Part shown: in pieces, positions 15,738 through 25,533 of the stretch
How the letters are laid out: each line of letters opens with the position of its first letter
Numbering within the stretch: the stretch's first letter is position 1
DNA from: JAFGHJ01 sp964525555
Lineage (GTDB): Bacteria > Hydrothermota > UBA3072
Assembly: GCA_964525555.1 (NCBI GenBank)
Contig: CAZGHN010000001.1
Location: 248,001 to 312,000 of the forward strand
Direction: 5' to 3'
Length of the DNA: 64,000 nt
The notes under the pieces: model-generated
What the model was told of the DNA's origin: nothing
The model's database searches: none
Seen by the model: the letters and a program-made list of their open reading frames with translations, nothing else
Made by a program: the position numbers and the translations under genes

Positions 15738-18700
15738 TGTTCTAAAAAAGGTTATTCCATCTCATAACGAAAGAGTTTTAAGAAAAATTTATCCCATTGT
15801 CGAAGAGATAAACAACAAGACAATGGATTACAAAAAACTTAAGGAAAACGAATTGCCTAAAATTACTGAAGAATTTAAGACAAGACTAAAAGAAGGTGAA
15901 AGCCTCGATGATTTAATGGTAGAAAGTTTCGCACTGGTAAAAAGAGCCTGTCAACTATTATTGGGCAAAAGTTGGAGCGTCACAGACCTCCAGTGGGAAT
16001 GGAGTATGATACCTTATGACGTACAGTTGGTTGGAGCTATTATTCTACATCAAGGAAATATTGCCGAGATGAAAACAGGTGAAGGTAAAACCCTTGTGGC
16101 AACAATGCCTCTCTATCTTAACGCGCTTTCAGGAAGAGGAGCCCATCTTGTAACCGTAAATGATTACCTCGCCAGAAGAGATAAAGAGTGGATGAGCGGT
16201 ATTTACCAAAGCCTAGGACTTTCGGTTGGCGTAATAATCTCGGAGATGAGACCGGACCAACGAATAAAAGAATATAACTGCGATATAACTTACGGAACCA
16301 ATAACGAATTCGGCTTCGATTATCTTCGTGATAATATGGCAGTAACTCCGGAACATAGAGTTCAAAGAGGTCATAACTTTGCCATAGTTGACGAAGTGGA
16401 CTCAGTACTCATAGACGAAGCCAGAACACCCCTTATAATATCGGGACCCGTACAACATTCCGTAACAAAACAATACGGTGAACTTAAACCATCGATTGCC
16501 AATCTCGTACACAAACAAACTTTACTTGTAAATAGCACGGTTGCAGAGGCAAAAAGATTAATTGATGAGAACAAAAGAGAAGAAACGGGAGAAAAACTAC
16601 TTATAGCAAAAAGAGGTAATCCCAAAAATAAACAATTATTGAGATTATTACAAAACGGTGAATTTGAACAGCTTTTACAGGAAACTGAATCACGTTTTAT
16701 GAAAGAAAAAAAATTACACGAAATAGACGAGAGTTTATACTTTGCAATTGACGAAAGAGAAAATTCCACAAACATCTCTGAAATGGGACAGGAACTAATT
16801 ATAAAAAGGGAATCGGGAAACTTTTTTCAGCTTCCCGACCTATCTATTACCCTACAAGAAATAGAACAGGATAACTCACTATCAAACAGAGAAAAAATAG
16901 TACAAAAGGAAGCAATTGAAAGAGATTACGCAGAAAAATCTGAAAGAATACACGCGGCCAATCAATTGATAAAAGCTTATACTCTATTCGAAAAAGATGT
17001 TGAATATATTGTTCAGCAAAACAGAGTAATAATTGTAGATGAATTTACCGGCCGTTTAATGCCGGGAAGAAGATTCTCCGATGGACTGCATCAGGCATTA
17101 GAAGCAAAAGAGAATGTTGAAGTAGAAAGAGAGACTCAAACTTTTGCCACTATAACCCTCCAGAATTATTTTAAAATGTACGATAAACTCGCCGGAATGA
17201 CAGGAACGGCCGTAACTGAAGCAGAAGAATTTATGCAAATATATGAATTAGACGTAATTCAAATACCAACAAACAAACCGGTAAGAAGAATAGACCACGA
17301 TGATTTAATATATAGAACAAAAAGAGAAAAATACAATGCAATAGTTAAAAGAATTAAAGATTTGCATAATAAAGGCCTGCCTGTTCTCGTGGGCACTGTT
17401 TCAGTAGACATATCCGAATTGATTTCAAGAATGTTGCAAAGGGAAGGCATCCCCCATCAGGTTTTGAATGCAAAACACCACGAAAAAGAATCAAAAATAA
17501 TATCCCACGCAGGAGAAAAAGGCCAGGTAACTATAGCAACCAATATGGCAGGCAGAGGTACAGATATTAAACCGGATAGAGAAATAATAAAGTGCAATGA
17601 ATGCTCGGTTGTTACGGAAAAAGGACAAAAAATCCCAGAAGAAATTGATATTGACAAATGCAGAGAAGATGTACCCTGCGGGTTTCATGTAATCGGAACA
17701 GCAAGACATGAAGCAAGGAGAATCGATAATCAGCTAAGGGGAAGATCCGGCCGCCAGGGAGACCCCGGCGCATCTCGTTTTTACATTTCACTTGAAGATG
17801 ATTTAATGAGAGTTTTTGCTACGGAGAGGATAGCAAGTGCAATGGATAGAATGGGTATCGAGGATGGCGATTCCGTAAAACACCCATTAATCTCAAGAGC
17901 AATAGAAAACGCTCAGAAACGGGTTGAGAGAATGAACTTCGATATCCGAAAAAGACTCTTAGAATACGACGATGTAATGAATAAACAAAGAGAAGTTATT
18001 TATGATATAAGAAACGACATTTTAGACGGAGAAAACTTAAAAGACAGAGTCATGGAATGGACCGATGAATCTCTTGATGTAATCTTCGACTCTTATTTAG
18101 TCGGCAGATATCCTGAAGAATGGGATTGGGAAGCACTTCGTGCCGATTTAATCGAACTTTTCCTCGTAGACTTCGATAAAGGAAAAAGTAACATCGAAGA
18201 GATTAATAAAAGGAATCTGGAAGAAAATGTGCGAAAACTGGTAAAATTGAAATACGAATCAAAAGAAGAAATTGTTGGCCAAGAAATCATGAGACACTTC
18301 GAAAGAATGGCAATATTAAAGGTAATAGATGACGAGTGGAGAAACCATTTATATGAGTTAGATGCTTTAAGGGAAGGTATAAACTTAAGAAGTTTTGCTC
18401 AAAAAGATCCATTAATAGAATATAAAAGGGAATCTTTCGGCATGTTTGAAGAACTCTTATATAATATCGGAAAAAATTCCGTTCGTCTGCTTTATAGATT
18501 CACACCGGAAGCCGTAAAGGCACCGGAAGAAGTACAGGGACAGGAAGTAAAGGAAGATTTTAAGGGTATCCAACAGGAACCTAAACACCCCAACAGCAAG
18601 AAAGTAAGCATCCCTGGAAGAGAAGATATCCCGGTAATTGGAAATGAAAAACTTGATAAAAGGTTCAAAGAGGAGGTCTCTAAATTGAAAAAAGAAGGAA

Positions 18701-18789
18701 AAAGAATAAAAGATATTGGAAGAAATGATAAATGTCCCTGCGGAAGCGGCAAGAAGTTTAAAAAATGTCATGGGAAATGGTTAAAATGA
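15730..18789 (+). CDS. secA: Protein translocase ATPase SecA
   Basis: 1019 residues. The motor of Sec export, with Walker A (MKTGEGKTLVA), DEVDS box, and helicase motifs ATNMAGRGTDI and IDNQLRGRSGRQGD. The C-terminal zinc-binding tail is NDKCPCGSGKKFKKCHG. Between GRGTDI and HVIGTARHE there is an insert of about 35 residues with four cysteines (C-N-E-C, then C and C around DIDKCREDVPCGF), similar to the cysteine-bearing version in some Planctomycetes/Chlamydiae-type SecAs. It starts at GTG 15730 inside purA. Its last codons overlap lepB (ATGA). Confidence 0.97.
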   Translation: MFSVLKKVIPSHNERVLRKIYPIVEEINNKTMDYKKLKENELPKITEEFKTRLKEGESLDDLMVESFALVKRACQLLLGKSWSVTDLQWEWSMIPYDVQLVGAIILHQGNIAEMKTGEGKTLVATMPLYLNALSGRGAHLVTVNDYLARRDKEWMSGIYQSLGLSVGVIISEMRPDQRIKEYNCDITYGTNNEFGFDYLRDNMAVTPEHRVQRGHNFAIVDEVDSVLIDEARTPLIISGPVQHSVTKQYGELKPSIANLVHKQTLLVNSTVAEAKRLIDENKREETGEKLLIAKRGNPKNKQLLRLLQNGEFEQLLQETESRFMKEKKLHEIDESLYFAIDERENSTNISEMGQELIIKRESGNFFQLPDLSITLQEIEQDNSLSNREKIVQKEAIERDYAEKSERIHAANQLIKAYTLFEKDVEYIVQQNRVIIVDEFTGRLMPGRRFSDGLHQALEAKENVEVERETQTFATITLQNYFKMYDKLAGMTGTAVTEAEEFMQIYELDVIQIPTNKPVRRIDHDDLIYRTKREKYNAIVKRIKDLHNKGLPVLVGTVSVDISELISRMLQREGIPHQVLNAKHHEKESKIISHAGEKGQVTIATNMAGRGTDIKPDREIIKCNECSVVTEKGQKIPEEIDIDKCREDVPCGFHVIGTARHEARRIDNQLRGRSGRQGDPGASRFYISLEDDLMRVFATERIASAMDRMGIEDGDSVKHPLISRAIENAQKRVERMNFDIRKRLLEYDDVMNKQREVIYDIRNDILDGENLKDRVMEWTDESLDVIFDSYLVGRYPEEWDWEALRADLIELFLVDFDKGKSNIEEINKRNLEENVRKLVKLKYESKEEIVGQEIMRHFERMAILKVIDDEWRNHLYELDALREGINLRSFAQKDPLIEYKRESFGMFEELLYNIGKNSVRLLYRFTPEAVKAPEEVQGQEVKEDFKGIQQEPKHPNSKKVSIPGREDIPVIGNEKLDKRFKEEVSKLKKEGKRIKDIGRNDKCPCGSGKKFKKCHGKWLK

Positions 18790-19499
18790 TAGATAAAAAT
18801 AAAATTTGGAAAGAAATAAGGTCGTGGATGATCGCAATAGGAATAATACTTTTTCTGCGGGGTTTTATAGTCCAGACATTCCATGTGCCTACCGGCTCCA
18901 TGAAGGACACAATTCTAATAGGAGACTTCTTAATCGTTAACAGGCTTAAATACGGAATAAAACTACCTTTCACAGATAAATACTTATTCAGATTAAAAAA
19001 ACCTAAAAAAGGAGAAATAATAGTATTTCGCTATCCTCTTGGAGGTAAAGGGCTATTCAAGGATACGAATTTTGTTAAGAGATGCATTGCTACAGCAGGC
19101 GACACAGTATACGTACAGCATAAAACACTTTTCGTTAACGGAAAAGATATCAACGCAGATTATACTTCGTACAGAGACCCGACTGAGTATCCTCCTTTGA
19201 ACGTAGAAAAAGAACTATTTCAAATCTCATGGGAAAGAGGAAAATTAAAAAAATATCCTTATGTACGCGATAATTTCGGTCCAATAGTTGTGCCTGAAGG
19301 TCATGTGTTCGCAATGGGCGATAACAGGGACGAATCCGACGATTCAAGGTTCTGGGGACCTGTACCTCTTGACAACATATCGGGAACACCTCTTCTGATT
19401 TATTGGTCCTGGAAACCCGAAATACCGATTACCGCATTTTTCAGAAAAGTACGTTGGAAAAGAATAGGCAAACTCCTAACCCAAAAAACTGCATCGTAA
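18786..19499 (+). CDS. lepB: Signal peptidase I
   Basis: 237 residues from ATG 18786, which forms an ATGA overlap with the secA stop. An in-frame ATG at 18765 would add seven residues. It has one N-terminal transmembrane helix (IAIGIILFLRGFIVQTF) and then the S26 peptidase motifs: catalytic serine in PTGSMKDT, catalytic lysine in FVKRCIATAGD, and GDNRDESDDSRFWGPV. It removes signal peptides from proteins exported by the adjacent SecA. Confidence 0.95.
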   Translation: MIDKNKIWKEIRSWMIAIGIILFLRGFIVQTFHVPTGSMKDTILIGDFLIVNRLKYGIKLPFTDKYLFRLKKPKKGEIIVFRYPLGGKGLFKDTNFVKRCIATAGDTVYVQHKTLFVNGKDINADYTSYRDPTEYPPLNVEKELFQISWERGKLKKYPYVRDNFGPIVVPEGHVFAMGDNRDESDDSRFWGPVPLDNISGTPLLIYWSWKPEIPITAFFRKVRWKRIGKLLTQKTAS

Positions 19500-19550
19500 T
19501 ATTAGATATTAACAAATTAATGGTTTTATTCCTATCATTCAGCAGTTAAA

Positions 19551-19596
19551 AGAACAATATAGATTGGGATTAATAGCGTTATGTTCTTTGCGACTC
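19551..19596. terminator. Possible bidirectional terminator hairpin
   Basis: AAAGAACA and TGTTCTTT arms (about 19551-19558 and 19585-19592) with a loop of roughly 26 bases lie between convergent lepB and the lipoprotein gene at 19640. The long loop and lack of a clear U-tract keep this tentative. Confidence 0.3.
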
Positions 19597-19639
19597 TGTA
19601 GTAAAAGGTATATCTATAATTTATAGAAAACAAGAAATT

Positions 19640-20326
19640 CTAAAAGGTAAATCCAAAATTCAAACCCGGATAAATACCCGCCACATACTTCCCCGAAGGC
19701 AAATGGCTTACATTTATAAAAACTTCGGGAGAAACTTCTATATTACCTCCCCGGAAATACGCATTAATACCTAACCCATGTTCAGGTATTTTATACTGAG
19801 ACCCTTCAACTTTTATTCGAGACCTTCCCATTCTAAACATACATGAAATTGAAGTCTTATCATTAAGAGCATAGCTATATCCTATTATACCAATATAGGA
19901 AAAATTGTCTCTCCATTTTTCTTCCTCGGGTTTATATGTAGCTAAATCAATACCTAAAAACGGAGAAGATTTTCCGGGATTAATATAGTAATCCAAACCT
20001 AAATAATATCCTAATTCATCTGAATCGACACCATAAAGCTTAGCAATTATCGAAAAATTGTCTTTATTATAATGAGCGTTGAACCCGATTATAGGCCATC
20101 CACTAGTCCAATGCGATTGATAAGGAAAAGTTGGATCTACAGAGCCATCATCAATATCTATTCCATCTTCAAGGACTCTTCCTAAAGATAGGTCAACACC
20201 TCCACCTATTCCGTTCTTTTTCACTGAAGATGAATACCTTGTAACCGGAACTAAACAACAATTCGTAAAAGCTATAACTAATAACAAAAAATAAACACTT
20301 ATAACGATACATTTATTCTTAATCAT
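19640..20326 (-). CDS. Putative outer-membrane beta-barrel lipoprotein
   Basis: 228 residues. The N-terminal signal ends in AFTNCC (Cys23/24), a plausible lipobox-like site. The mature part is glycine- and aromatic-rich with alternating strands (GIGGGVDLSLGRV, YYLGLDYYINPG, FIGI..GYSYALND) and ends in strand-Phe (PGLNFGFTF), as outer-membrane barrels do. No named family recognised. Monocistronic, with its own consensus promoter and an AGAGGA site before the ATG. Confidence 0.6.
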   Translation of the reverse strand: MIKNKCIVISVYFLLLVIAFTNCCLVPVTRYSSSVKKNGIGGGVDLSLGRVLEDGIDIDDGSVDPTFPYQSHWTSGWPIIGFNAHYNKDNFSIIAKLYGVDSDELGYYLGLDYYINPGKSSPFLGIDLATYKPEEEKWRDNFSYIGIIGYSYALNDKTSISCMFRMGRSRIKVEGSQYKIPEHGLGINAYFRGGNIEVSPEVFINVSHLPSGKYVAGIYPGLNFGFTF

Positions 20327-20340
20327 AATCCTCTTACCTT

Positions 20341-20368
20341 ATTATATGAAAACCTCTCCCCATGTCAA
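20341..20368 (-). promoter_or_regulatory. Promoter for the barrel lipoprotein gene
   Basis: Minus strand: -35 TTGACA (20363-20368), 16-bp spacer, -10 TATAAT (20341-20346). ATG at 20326. Confidence 0.85.
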
Positions 20369-20385
20369 TTATTTTTATTTGGGCA

Positions 20386-20570
20386 ATTTGTTGTTACACT
20401 AAGCTCTTCGCCTTTAGCCTTTCGCTGTTAGCTTAAAAAAATAAATAAAAAAACTTTGTGGTCTTTGTGGTTCAGCACGTAGATTCTACGAATCTAAGTT
20501 AAATAGTTGAATTGAAAAATAGTAAAATAGTATTACGGATCCTTTTAACTAAGATTTGAAAAATCTTAAA
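20386..20570. repeat. Intergenic repeat mosaic (modules shared with 44.6, 46.6 and 50.4 kb)
   Basis: The gap 20369-20665 holds two recognisable modules. 20386-20439 matches 44643-44700 in the same orientation at roughly 85% by eye (core AGCTCTTCGCCTTTAGCC). 20482-20535 matches the complement of about 50392-50447 (core GATTCTACGAATC then AATAGTTGAAT). A CTTTGTGGTCTTTGTGG word lies between them. No gene is seen. Confidence 0.7.
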
Positions 20571-20665
20571 GGAGGGGGGATGAAGATTCAACCATTCAAA
20601 AATTTCACCATTTTACTTGTCTTTAGTTCCTGGCTACTGGCTTCAGGTTTCTGTATTCTCTGTCA

Positions 20666-22636
20666 TCACGGCATCAATCCACCTAAAGTTTCTCTCCCAA
20701 TACCCAAAGCAGGGATATCTTTAAGCCCAAAACGTATACTATAATCCCAGTAATTTCCAAAAGTATTTATGGAAAGAGTAAGATCCCAGCAATGCAAATC
20801 TCTCTTAAGATTTATACTGCTATTTGTCACTCTACTCCTTTCAAAATCATAATGTGTAGATATGCCGAATTTCCATTTAGGAGTTGGATTAAAATCAAGG
20901 CGCATATCTGCCTGTTGTATTCTGCTGCTTTGCATAAAATTAACCGAGTGAGTTAGATCAAAATTAAGTGGCTTACCTCCAAATTTGGTCGTATAATCAA
21001 ATCGCGTATTAACTCTTTTAGGCCCGAATTCACCTAAATATAAATCATAGGAAGTTGAATAATACTGTGTCATTATTACTCCCAATCGGAATGTTCCGTT
21101 AATAGAAACAGGTGTCAATCTACGTGTCTCGGGTATATAATTACTTGAAAATAGCAAGGTTGCAAAATCATACTTTCTCTTTCCAATTTTACATTGAAAT
21201 TGATTTTCTAAAGAAAGATTTAAAGATTTTACTCCGCCAGGTATATAGAAATCGGAAATTGGAGAAACATTATAATCACGAGGATCAGGGGCATAAGAAA
21301 ATGAAACAGAAGGAGTCATGATATGCCTAAACTTAGTTACTGGTGGTATTCCAAAAAGAGAAAGTCCGTATATTCTTGTCTTCACTGTTGTACTTGCTCT
21401 CCAATAATTAATAAAAACATTTTCATTTTCATAATAATCACTTTGTCCGGAAAGATTAAAACCTAAATTAAAGATAGAAAAATTTCTATTAAGACTTGCT
21501 CTTCCGGAAAGTCCTGAAGCCCAGTTATTGCTCTCGTCCCTGGTAAATTTATAATAACTTGTAATATAAATTTCACCTAACTTCCAACGCGGAAACGTCA
21601 TATTAATAGATGGCCATCTTTTATATAACCGATCGGTAGTTAAATTTTCCCTGTGATCTAAAACAATATTGGCTTTTGTTCCTAAAAATTCTCCGTTCCA
21701 GGACATATTATAATTTACCTCTTTTTGCAAAATACGTTCGACCTCACCGGGCTCATAATCCCTTGCAAAATTATTATCGGATTCTACCCTAATATCAACA
21801 TTCATTTTAATATTTCCTGGTAATTCCGAACTTGTATTGGTCAAAACAGACCATCTATCTCCCCCACTCAATCTATCCTTAATATAATTCCCGCCCACAT
21901 TACCTTCACTATATGGAAGCAAATTCCATCGTGCTTTATTAACATCAAAGCGAACACCCGATTTTGTATAGTAACTTAAATAGAAAAGAATATCAGCATG
22001 ATCTCCAAGTGTTTGATACCAACCTACATTTTTAATATAGTTGCCCGCATAGGAAGAAGTACCAAAATCTGGCCTTAACAAGCCCGAAGATCTTGCTTTT
22101 TTTATTGATTGGAAGTAAAAAGGAACAAAAAAAACAGGAATATCTCGAACAAGTAGAAAAACAGGTTCCGCAATTAAACTTTCATCGACATTTATACGCA
22201 TCTTCGGAGAATAAAACCAAAAATGAGGAGGATCAAGCTCACATGTTGTGTAATAACCATTCTTTATCCTTAAAATATTACCATCAAAATATCTTATCCT
22301 TTCTCCAAAAAACCAACCATTTTCCGCTTCAGTCTTTGCGTAATAAGCATCCCCAATCCTATTATCTACGTCATATCTCATTACTTTTGCTCTAATATCA
22401 CTACTTCCATCATTAAATATAACATTTCCCTTGGAAGTCATGAACCTTTCTTTAAGATTATATAAAATAGTATCAGCCTTTATCTTTAGTTTACCATAAG
22501 ATGCCTTGCCGTCACCGTATATTTGTACGACAGATGAATCTACTTTAAAAAAGATCTTATTGCCTGAATAGTGAACAATTTCTGAAGGATCAGAATTAGA
22601 ATTAGATAATAAAAAAATAAAAAGTAAAGACTTCAC
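20666..22636 (-). CDS. lptD: LPS-assembly outer-membrane protein LptD
   Basis: 656 residues. Forms the outer-membrane translocon that inserts LPS. A short signal peptide precedes an N-terminal OstA/LptA-like beta-jellyroll (about 25-150: IYGDGKASYGKLKIKADTILYN, MTSKGNVIFNDG). The LptD barrel domain then begins around PVFFVPFYFQSIKKARSSGLLRPDFG and runs to the C-terminus. Shorter than E. coli LptD (784), as in many non-proteobacterial forms. Its ATG overlaps the lpxD stop by 4 bases, and it is the last gene of the bamA operon. Confidence 0.9.
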   Translation of the reverse strand: MKSLLFIFLLSNSNSDPSEIVHYSGNKIFFKVDSSVVQIYGDGKASYGKLKIKADTILYNLKERFMTSKGNVIFNDGSSDIRAKVMRYDVDNRIGDAYYAKTEAENGWFFGERIRYFDGNILRIKNGYYTTCELDPPHFWFYSPKMRINVDESLIAEPVFLLVRDIPVFFVPFYFQSIKKARSSGLLRPDFGTSSYAGNYIKNVGWYQTLGDHADILFYLSYYTKSGVRFDVNKARWNLLPYSEGNVGGNYIKDRLSGGDRWSVLTNTSSELPGNIKMNVDIRVESDNNFARDYEPGEVERILQKEVNYNMSWNGEFLGTKANIVLDHRENLTTDRLYKRWPSINMTFPRWKLGEIYITSYYKFTRDESNNWASGLSGRASLNRNFSIFNLGFNLSGQSDYYENENVFINYWRASTTVKTRIYGLSLFGIPPVTKFRHIMTPSVSFSYAPDPRDYNVSPISDFYIPGGVKSLNLSLENQFQCKIGKRKYDFATLLFSSNYIPETRRLTPVSINGTFRLGVIMTQYYSTSYDLYLGEFGPKRVNTRFDYTTKFGGKPLNFDLTHSVNFMQSSRIQQADMRLDFNPTPKWKFGISTHYDFERSRVTNSSINLKRDLHCWDLTLSINTFGNYWDYSIRFGLKDIPALGIGRETLGGLMP

Positions 22637-23637
22637 TTAGATTTTTCAAGAGCCCTTACCCGTTTAAAAAGGTCAGGTAGTCTTTTAAAGTAACCTGCAT
22701 TTCGCATAACATTTAATTGTTTATCAGCAGGATATCCAAAAACTACTTCTCCTTCTCCAACGTCTTTTGCAACCCCAGATTTAGCAGCTACTTTAGCATT
22801 TTTACCAATTCTTACATGATCGGCAATTCCAACCTGACCCGCAATCGCGACATTATCCTCTATAATACAACTTCCAGCAATACCAACTTGAGCTAATATA
22901 ATTACATTTTTTCCGATCTTAACGTTATGAGCTATATGTACAGAATTATCTATTTTTGTGCCATCTCCAATGATCGTATTACCTATCGTTCCTCTATCAA
23001 TCATCGAAAGAGCTCCAATCTCAACTCTGTCTCCAATTACAACTCTACCAACATGAGGGATCGCTTTTAACTCTCCTTTAACTGGATAATACCCAAACCC
23101 ATCAGAACCAATAACAACACCAGGATAGATTATAACTTCTTGTCCAAGTTTAGTCCCATCTAAAATAACAGCTTTAGGATAAATAACACTATTATCACCT
23201 ATTTCAACATTGTTCCCTATATATGAAAATGGGAAAATTTTAACATTATCTCCAAAGACACAGTTTTTCCCGATGAAAACATCTTTACCTATCTTTACAT
23301 CATTCCCCATTTTTATATGCTCAAGATCCTTATTTTTGATTAAATGATCTTCAGGAAATTGTACAGGTTCAGGATAAAAAAATCTTAACAATTTTATCAT
23401 AGAAGCTTTTACATCCTTGACTCTTATCCATGCACTGGCAGAACACTCATCCACGCTATCCGGAACAATTGCAGCAAGACCGTTTAAAACAGAATTTTCC
23501 CCTATTCTTTTCTCATTAAAAAAAAGAACAAGATCTCCCTCTTTTGCATCCTTTATATCGGATATTCGCCGAACGTCAAAATCACGGTCGCCGGTAACTT
23601 CACTATTTAAAAATTTTGCAATTTCTTTTATTTTCAC
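22633..23637 (-). CDS. lpxD: UDP-3-O-acylglucosamine N-acyltransferase LpxD
   Basis: 334 residues. Third committed step of lipid A synthesis. The N-terminal uridine-binding domain (1-100) is followed by left-handed beta-helix hexapeptide repeats (about 100-290; VKIGKDVFIGKNCVFGDN...). The catalytic-histidine region is NSVHIAHNVKIGKNVIILAQVGIAG. The C-terminal helix is FKRLPDLFKRVRALEK. It overlaps both skp and lptD by 4 bases, so the three are translationally coupled. Confidence 0.96.
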   Translation of the reverse strand: MKIKEIAKFLNSEVTGDRDFDVRRISDIKDAKEGDLVLFFNEKRIGENSVLNGLAAIVPDSVDECSASAWIRVKDVKASMIKLLRFFYPEPVQFPEDHLIKNKDLEHIKMGNDVKIGKDVFIGKNCVFGDNVKIFPFSYIGNNVEIGDNSVIYPKAVILDGTKLGQEVIIYPGVVIGSDGFGYYPVKGELKAIPHVGRVVIGDRVEIGALSMIDRGTIGNTIIGDGTKIDNSVHIAHNVKIGKNVIILAQVGIAGSCIIEDNVAIAGQVGIADHVRIGKNAKVAAKSGVAKDVGEGEVVFGYPADKQLNVMRNAGYFKRLPDLFKRVRALEKSK

Positions 23638-24584
23638 TTGTATAATTTAGCTATTTCAGGCATTACATTGACGGCTATTCGTTCGGTAAGATTTTCCTCA
23701 ACACCAACATTCACTTCTTTTGTAAACACAATCCTCTCTTCTTTTTTATCCACGATAGAATATTCAAAATAAATATTACCCGTTACCATCCAAACTCTTC
23801 CAATCAAAACGAAATCTATGCCTGAAACGTCAATAAACTGAACGGCAAGAGGAGCATTACTGCTTACCTCTTCTTCATCATCTATTGCAAGACTGGATTC
23901 TGCACTGCTTAAATCTGATGGTAAAATCTCCCTAAAAGAAGTACCAAATGACTCCTGTATTTTAACTGATATAAGCCTTTTGATTCTAACACCAAGGGTC
24001 CTAGACTTAGACTCAGAATCTTCTTCTTTGAATTTAAAAACGTAATATTCAGTCTTCTCACCTTCTACTTGAGGGGCATGCTTCCTGTTCAGAGCTTCAA
24101 TAATTCTATCCGTTATATCATAAATATCATCAGCGTATATTACAACACCTGTTGAGGCATCAAGAATGTAAGTGTATTCTTCTTCCTGTGCAATTTCAGA
24201 AACGACAGTGTCTATTTCTTGAAGAAGAGGCTGCATTAACTCCTTGTTCAAAACTTCAGCTTTACCTTCTTTACGATAAATTTCGTTAACATAATTTTCA
24301 AGTTCAGTTTTCTTTTTTTGCAATTCTTCAATCTTACGCATTCTGGCTTCCTCGGTTAACATAAAAGACTGCGATTGTAAATTCTTCTGAAGCTTTTCAA
24401 GTTCAACTTGTCGCCTGCTTACTTCTTCTTTCCATTCTCTAACTTTCTTATCAAACTCGCTCCTTATCTCTTGAGCTTTTTTATACTCCATTAGTATTCG
24501 TTGAGAATCAATATAACCAACTTTTTGCTGTGCAAAAAGAGTCAAAGCAAAAAAAGCAAAAAGAAATTTAAAATTCTGTCTCAT
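23634..24584 (-). CDS. skp: OmpH/Skp periplasmic chaperone fused to a TolB/CsgG-like C-terminal domain
   Basis: 316 residues, about twice the usual Skp length. A signal peptide (1-18) is followed by an OmpH domain (about 20-165: KVGYIDSQRILMEYKKAQEI, coiled-coil arms, then YILDASTGVVIYADDIYDIT). The remaining ~150 residues resemble a small alpha/beta module of the TolB-N/CsgG kind: FVLIGRVWMVTGNIYFEYSIVD, then KEERIVFTKEVNV and a closing helix. Skp carries unfolded outer-membrane proteins to BamA, encoded upstream in the same operon. The C-terminal assignment is tentative. Its 5' end overlaps the preceding gene by 17 bases. Confidence 0.85.
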   Translation of the reverse strand: MRQNFKFLFAFFALTLFAQQKVGYIDSQRILMEYKKAQEIRSEFDKKVREWKEEVSRRQVELEKLQKNLQSQSFMLTEEARMRKIEELQKKKTELENYVNEIYRKEGKAEVLNKELMQPLLQEIDTVVSEIAQEEEYTYILDASTGVVIYADDIYDITDRIIEALNRKHAPQVEGEKTEYYVFKFKEEDSESKSRTLGVRIKRLISVKIQESFGTSFREILPSDLSSAESSLAIDDEEEVSSNAPLAVQFIDVSGIDFVLIGRVWMVTGNIYFEYSIVDKKEERIVFTKEVNVGVEENLTERIAVNVMPEIAKLYK

Positions 24585-25533
24585 TCTTCCTCCCTTTTCC
24601 TAAAATGGAAAAGCCTATACTTACAATATATTGATTATCAGTAAAGTCTCCAAGATATTTTCTATTTTCAAGTATTATTGAAATCGGCAGATCGCTCATC
24701 TCAAAAGAAATACCTCCTAAAAATCTATTAGCTTCTACTTCAACTCCATTACCCATTGAATAAATCCTGCCGTATCCCAACTTCAGAAAACCATAATTCA
24801 GATTCACTATTCCTTCCTTTCTATCGATTGAAAAAGCGATACTCTTATTTTCATAAAATGAATAATTGAAACCAAACCGTAAAGGTAAATCAAGCTCGAA
24901 TTCAGCTTCCTCTCCTATTATCTCCCACGTCTCTATATTTTGATAAGGACAATAATATCCTCCTAAACTTAAAGCACCAAAGTTACAATAAAAACCTAAA
25001 CCCACCGAATAACCTTTAAAATATACATTAATCGTATCATAAACATCATTATATTGTTGGAAATCAACACTACGCATATCTTCAATTTTTCCATTTAAGA
25101 GATTAACATCCAAACCTAATGAAACGGCCCCTAAAGATTTCCCAATAAAACCGCCTAAACTATATATTCCACCTGTCCTTGTATAATTATTTATGTAAGT
25201 ATACTCCTCAAATGAAGTGATTGTAGAACCTTCTATACGAGAATCATATAAAACATTAAAACTACCGCCCACTGAAAAACCTGCAATAAAAGGAATATTA
25301 AAAAATGCAGAAGAAAAACTACCTTCTGTCTTTGTATAGTCGTCAGAAAAAAATCTAAAATCAACCGAAAGGTACTCCTGTGTATCCGTTAAAGCAGGAT
25401 TAACTAAAACGTTTCCTTTAATTGCAGGAGACTGGGAAAAACCATTACCACCTAACCACTCTCCGGGTAAATTTTCTCCAAGATTAGGATTCAAAGCAAC
25501 AATAAGAAAAACACTTAGTTTTATAATCATCAT
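24568..25533 (-). CDS. Putative outer-membrane barrel protein (PorV/FadL-like character)
   Basis: 321 residues with a signal peptide (about 1-19) and a mature N-terminus containing GNGFSQSPAIKGNVLVNPALTDT. This 'NPA' start is seen in FadL/PorV-type barrels of the FCB group. Repeated amphipathic strands, rich in Gly, Tyr and Ser, run to the C-terminus. It lies between the lipoprotein and skp genes in the bamA operon, overlapping both, which suggests a role in or dependence on outer-membrane biogenesis. Family call is low confidence. Confidence 0.6.
   Translation of the reverse strand: MMIIKLSVFLIVALNPNLGENLPGEWLGGNGFSQSPAIKGNVLVNPALTDTQEYLSVDFRFFSDDYTKTEGSFSSAFFNIPFIAGFSVGGSFNVLYDSRIEGSTITSFEEYTYINNYTRTGGIYSLGGFIGKSLGAVSLGLDVNLLNGKIEDMRSVDFQQYNDVYDTINVYFKGYSVGLGFYCNFGALSLGGYYCPYQNIETWEIIGEEAEFELDLPLRFGFNYSFYENKSIAFSIDRKEGIVNLNYGFLKLGYGRIYSMGNGVEVEANRFLGGISFEMSDLPISIILENRKYLGDFTDNQYIVSIGFSILGKGRKNETEF

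Noticed and set aside
20580..20744. Plus-strand 54-codon frame with an AAGGAGGGGGG-ATG start and hydrophobic N-terminus
   Set aside because: Most of it is antisense to the 3' end of lptD and the upstream part lies in an intergenic repeat module. No family resemblance. The ribosome-binding-like sequence alone is not enough.
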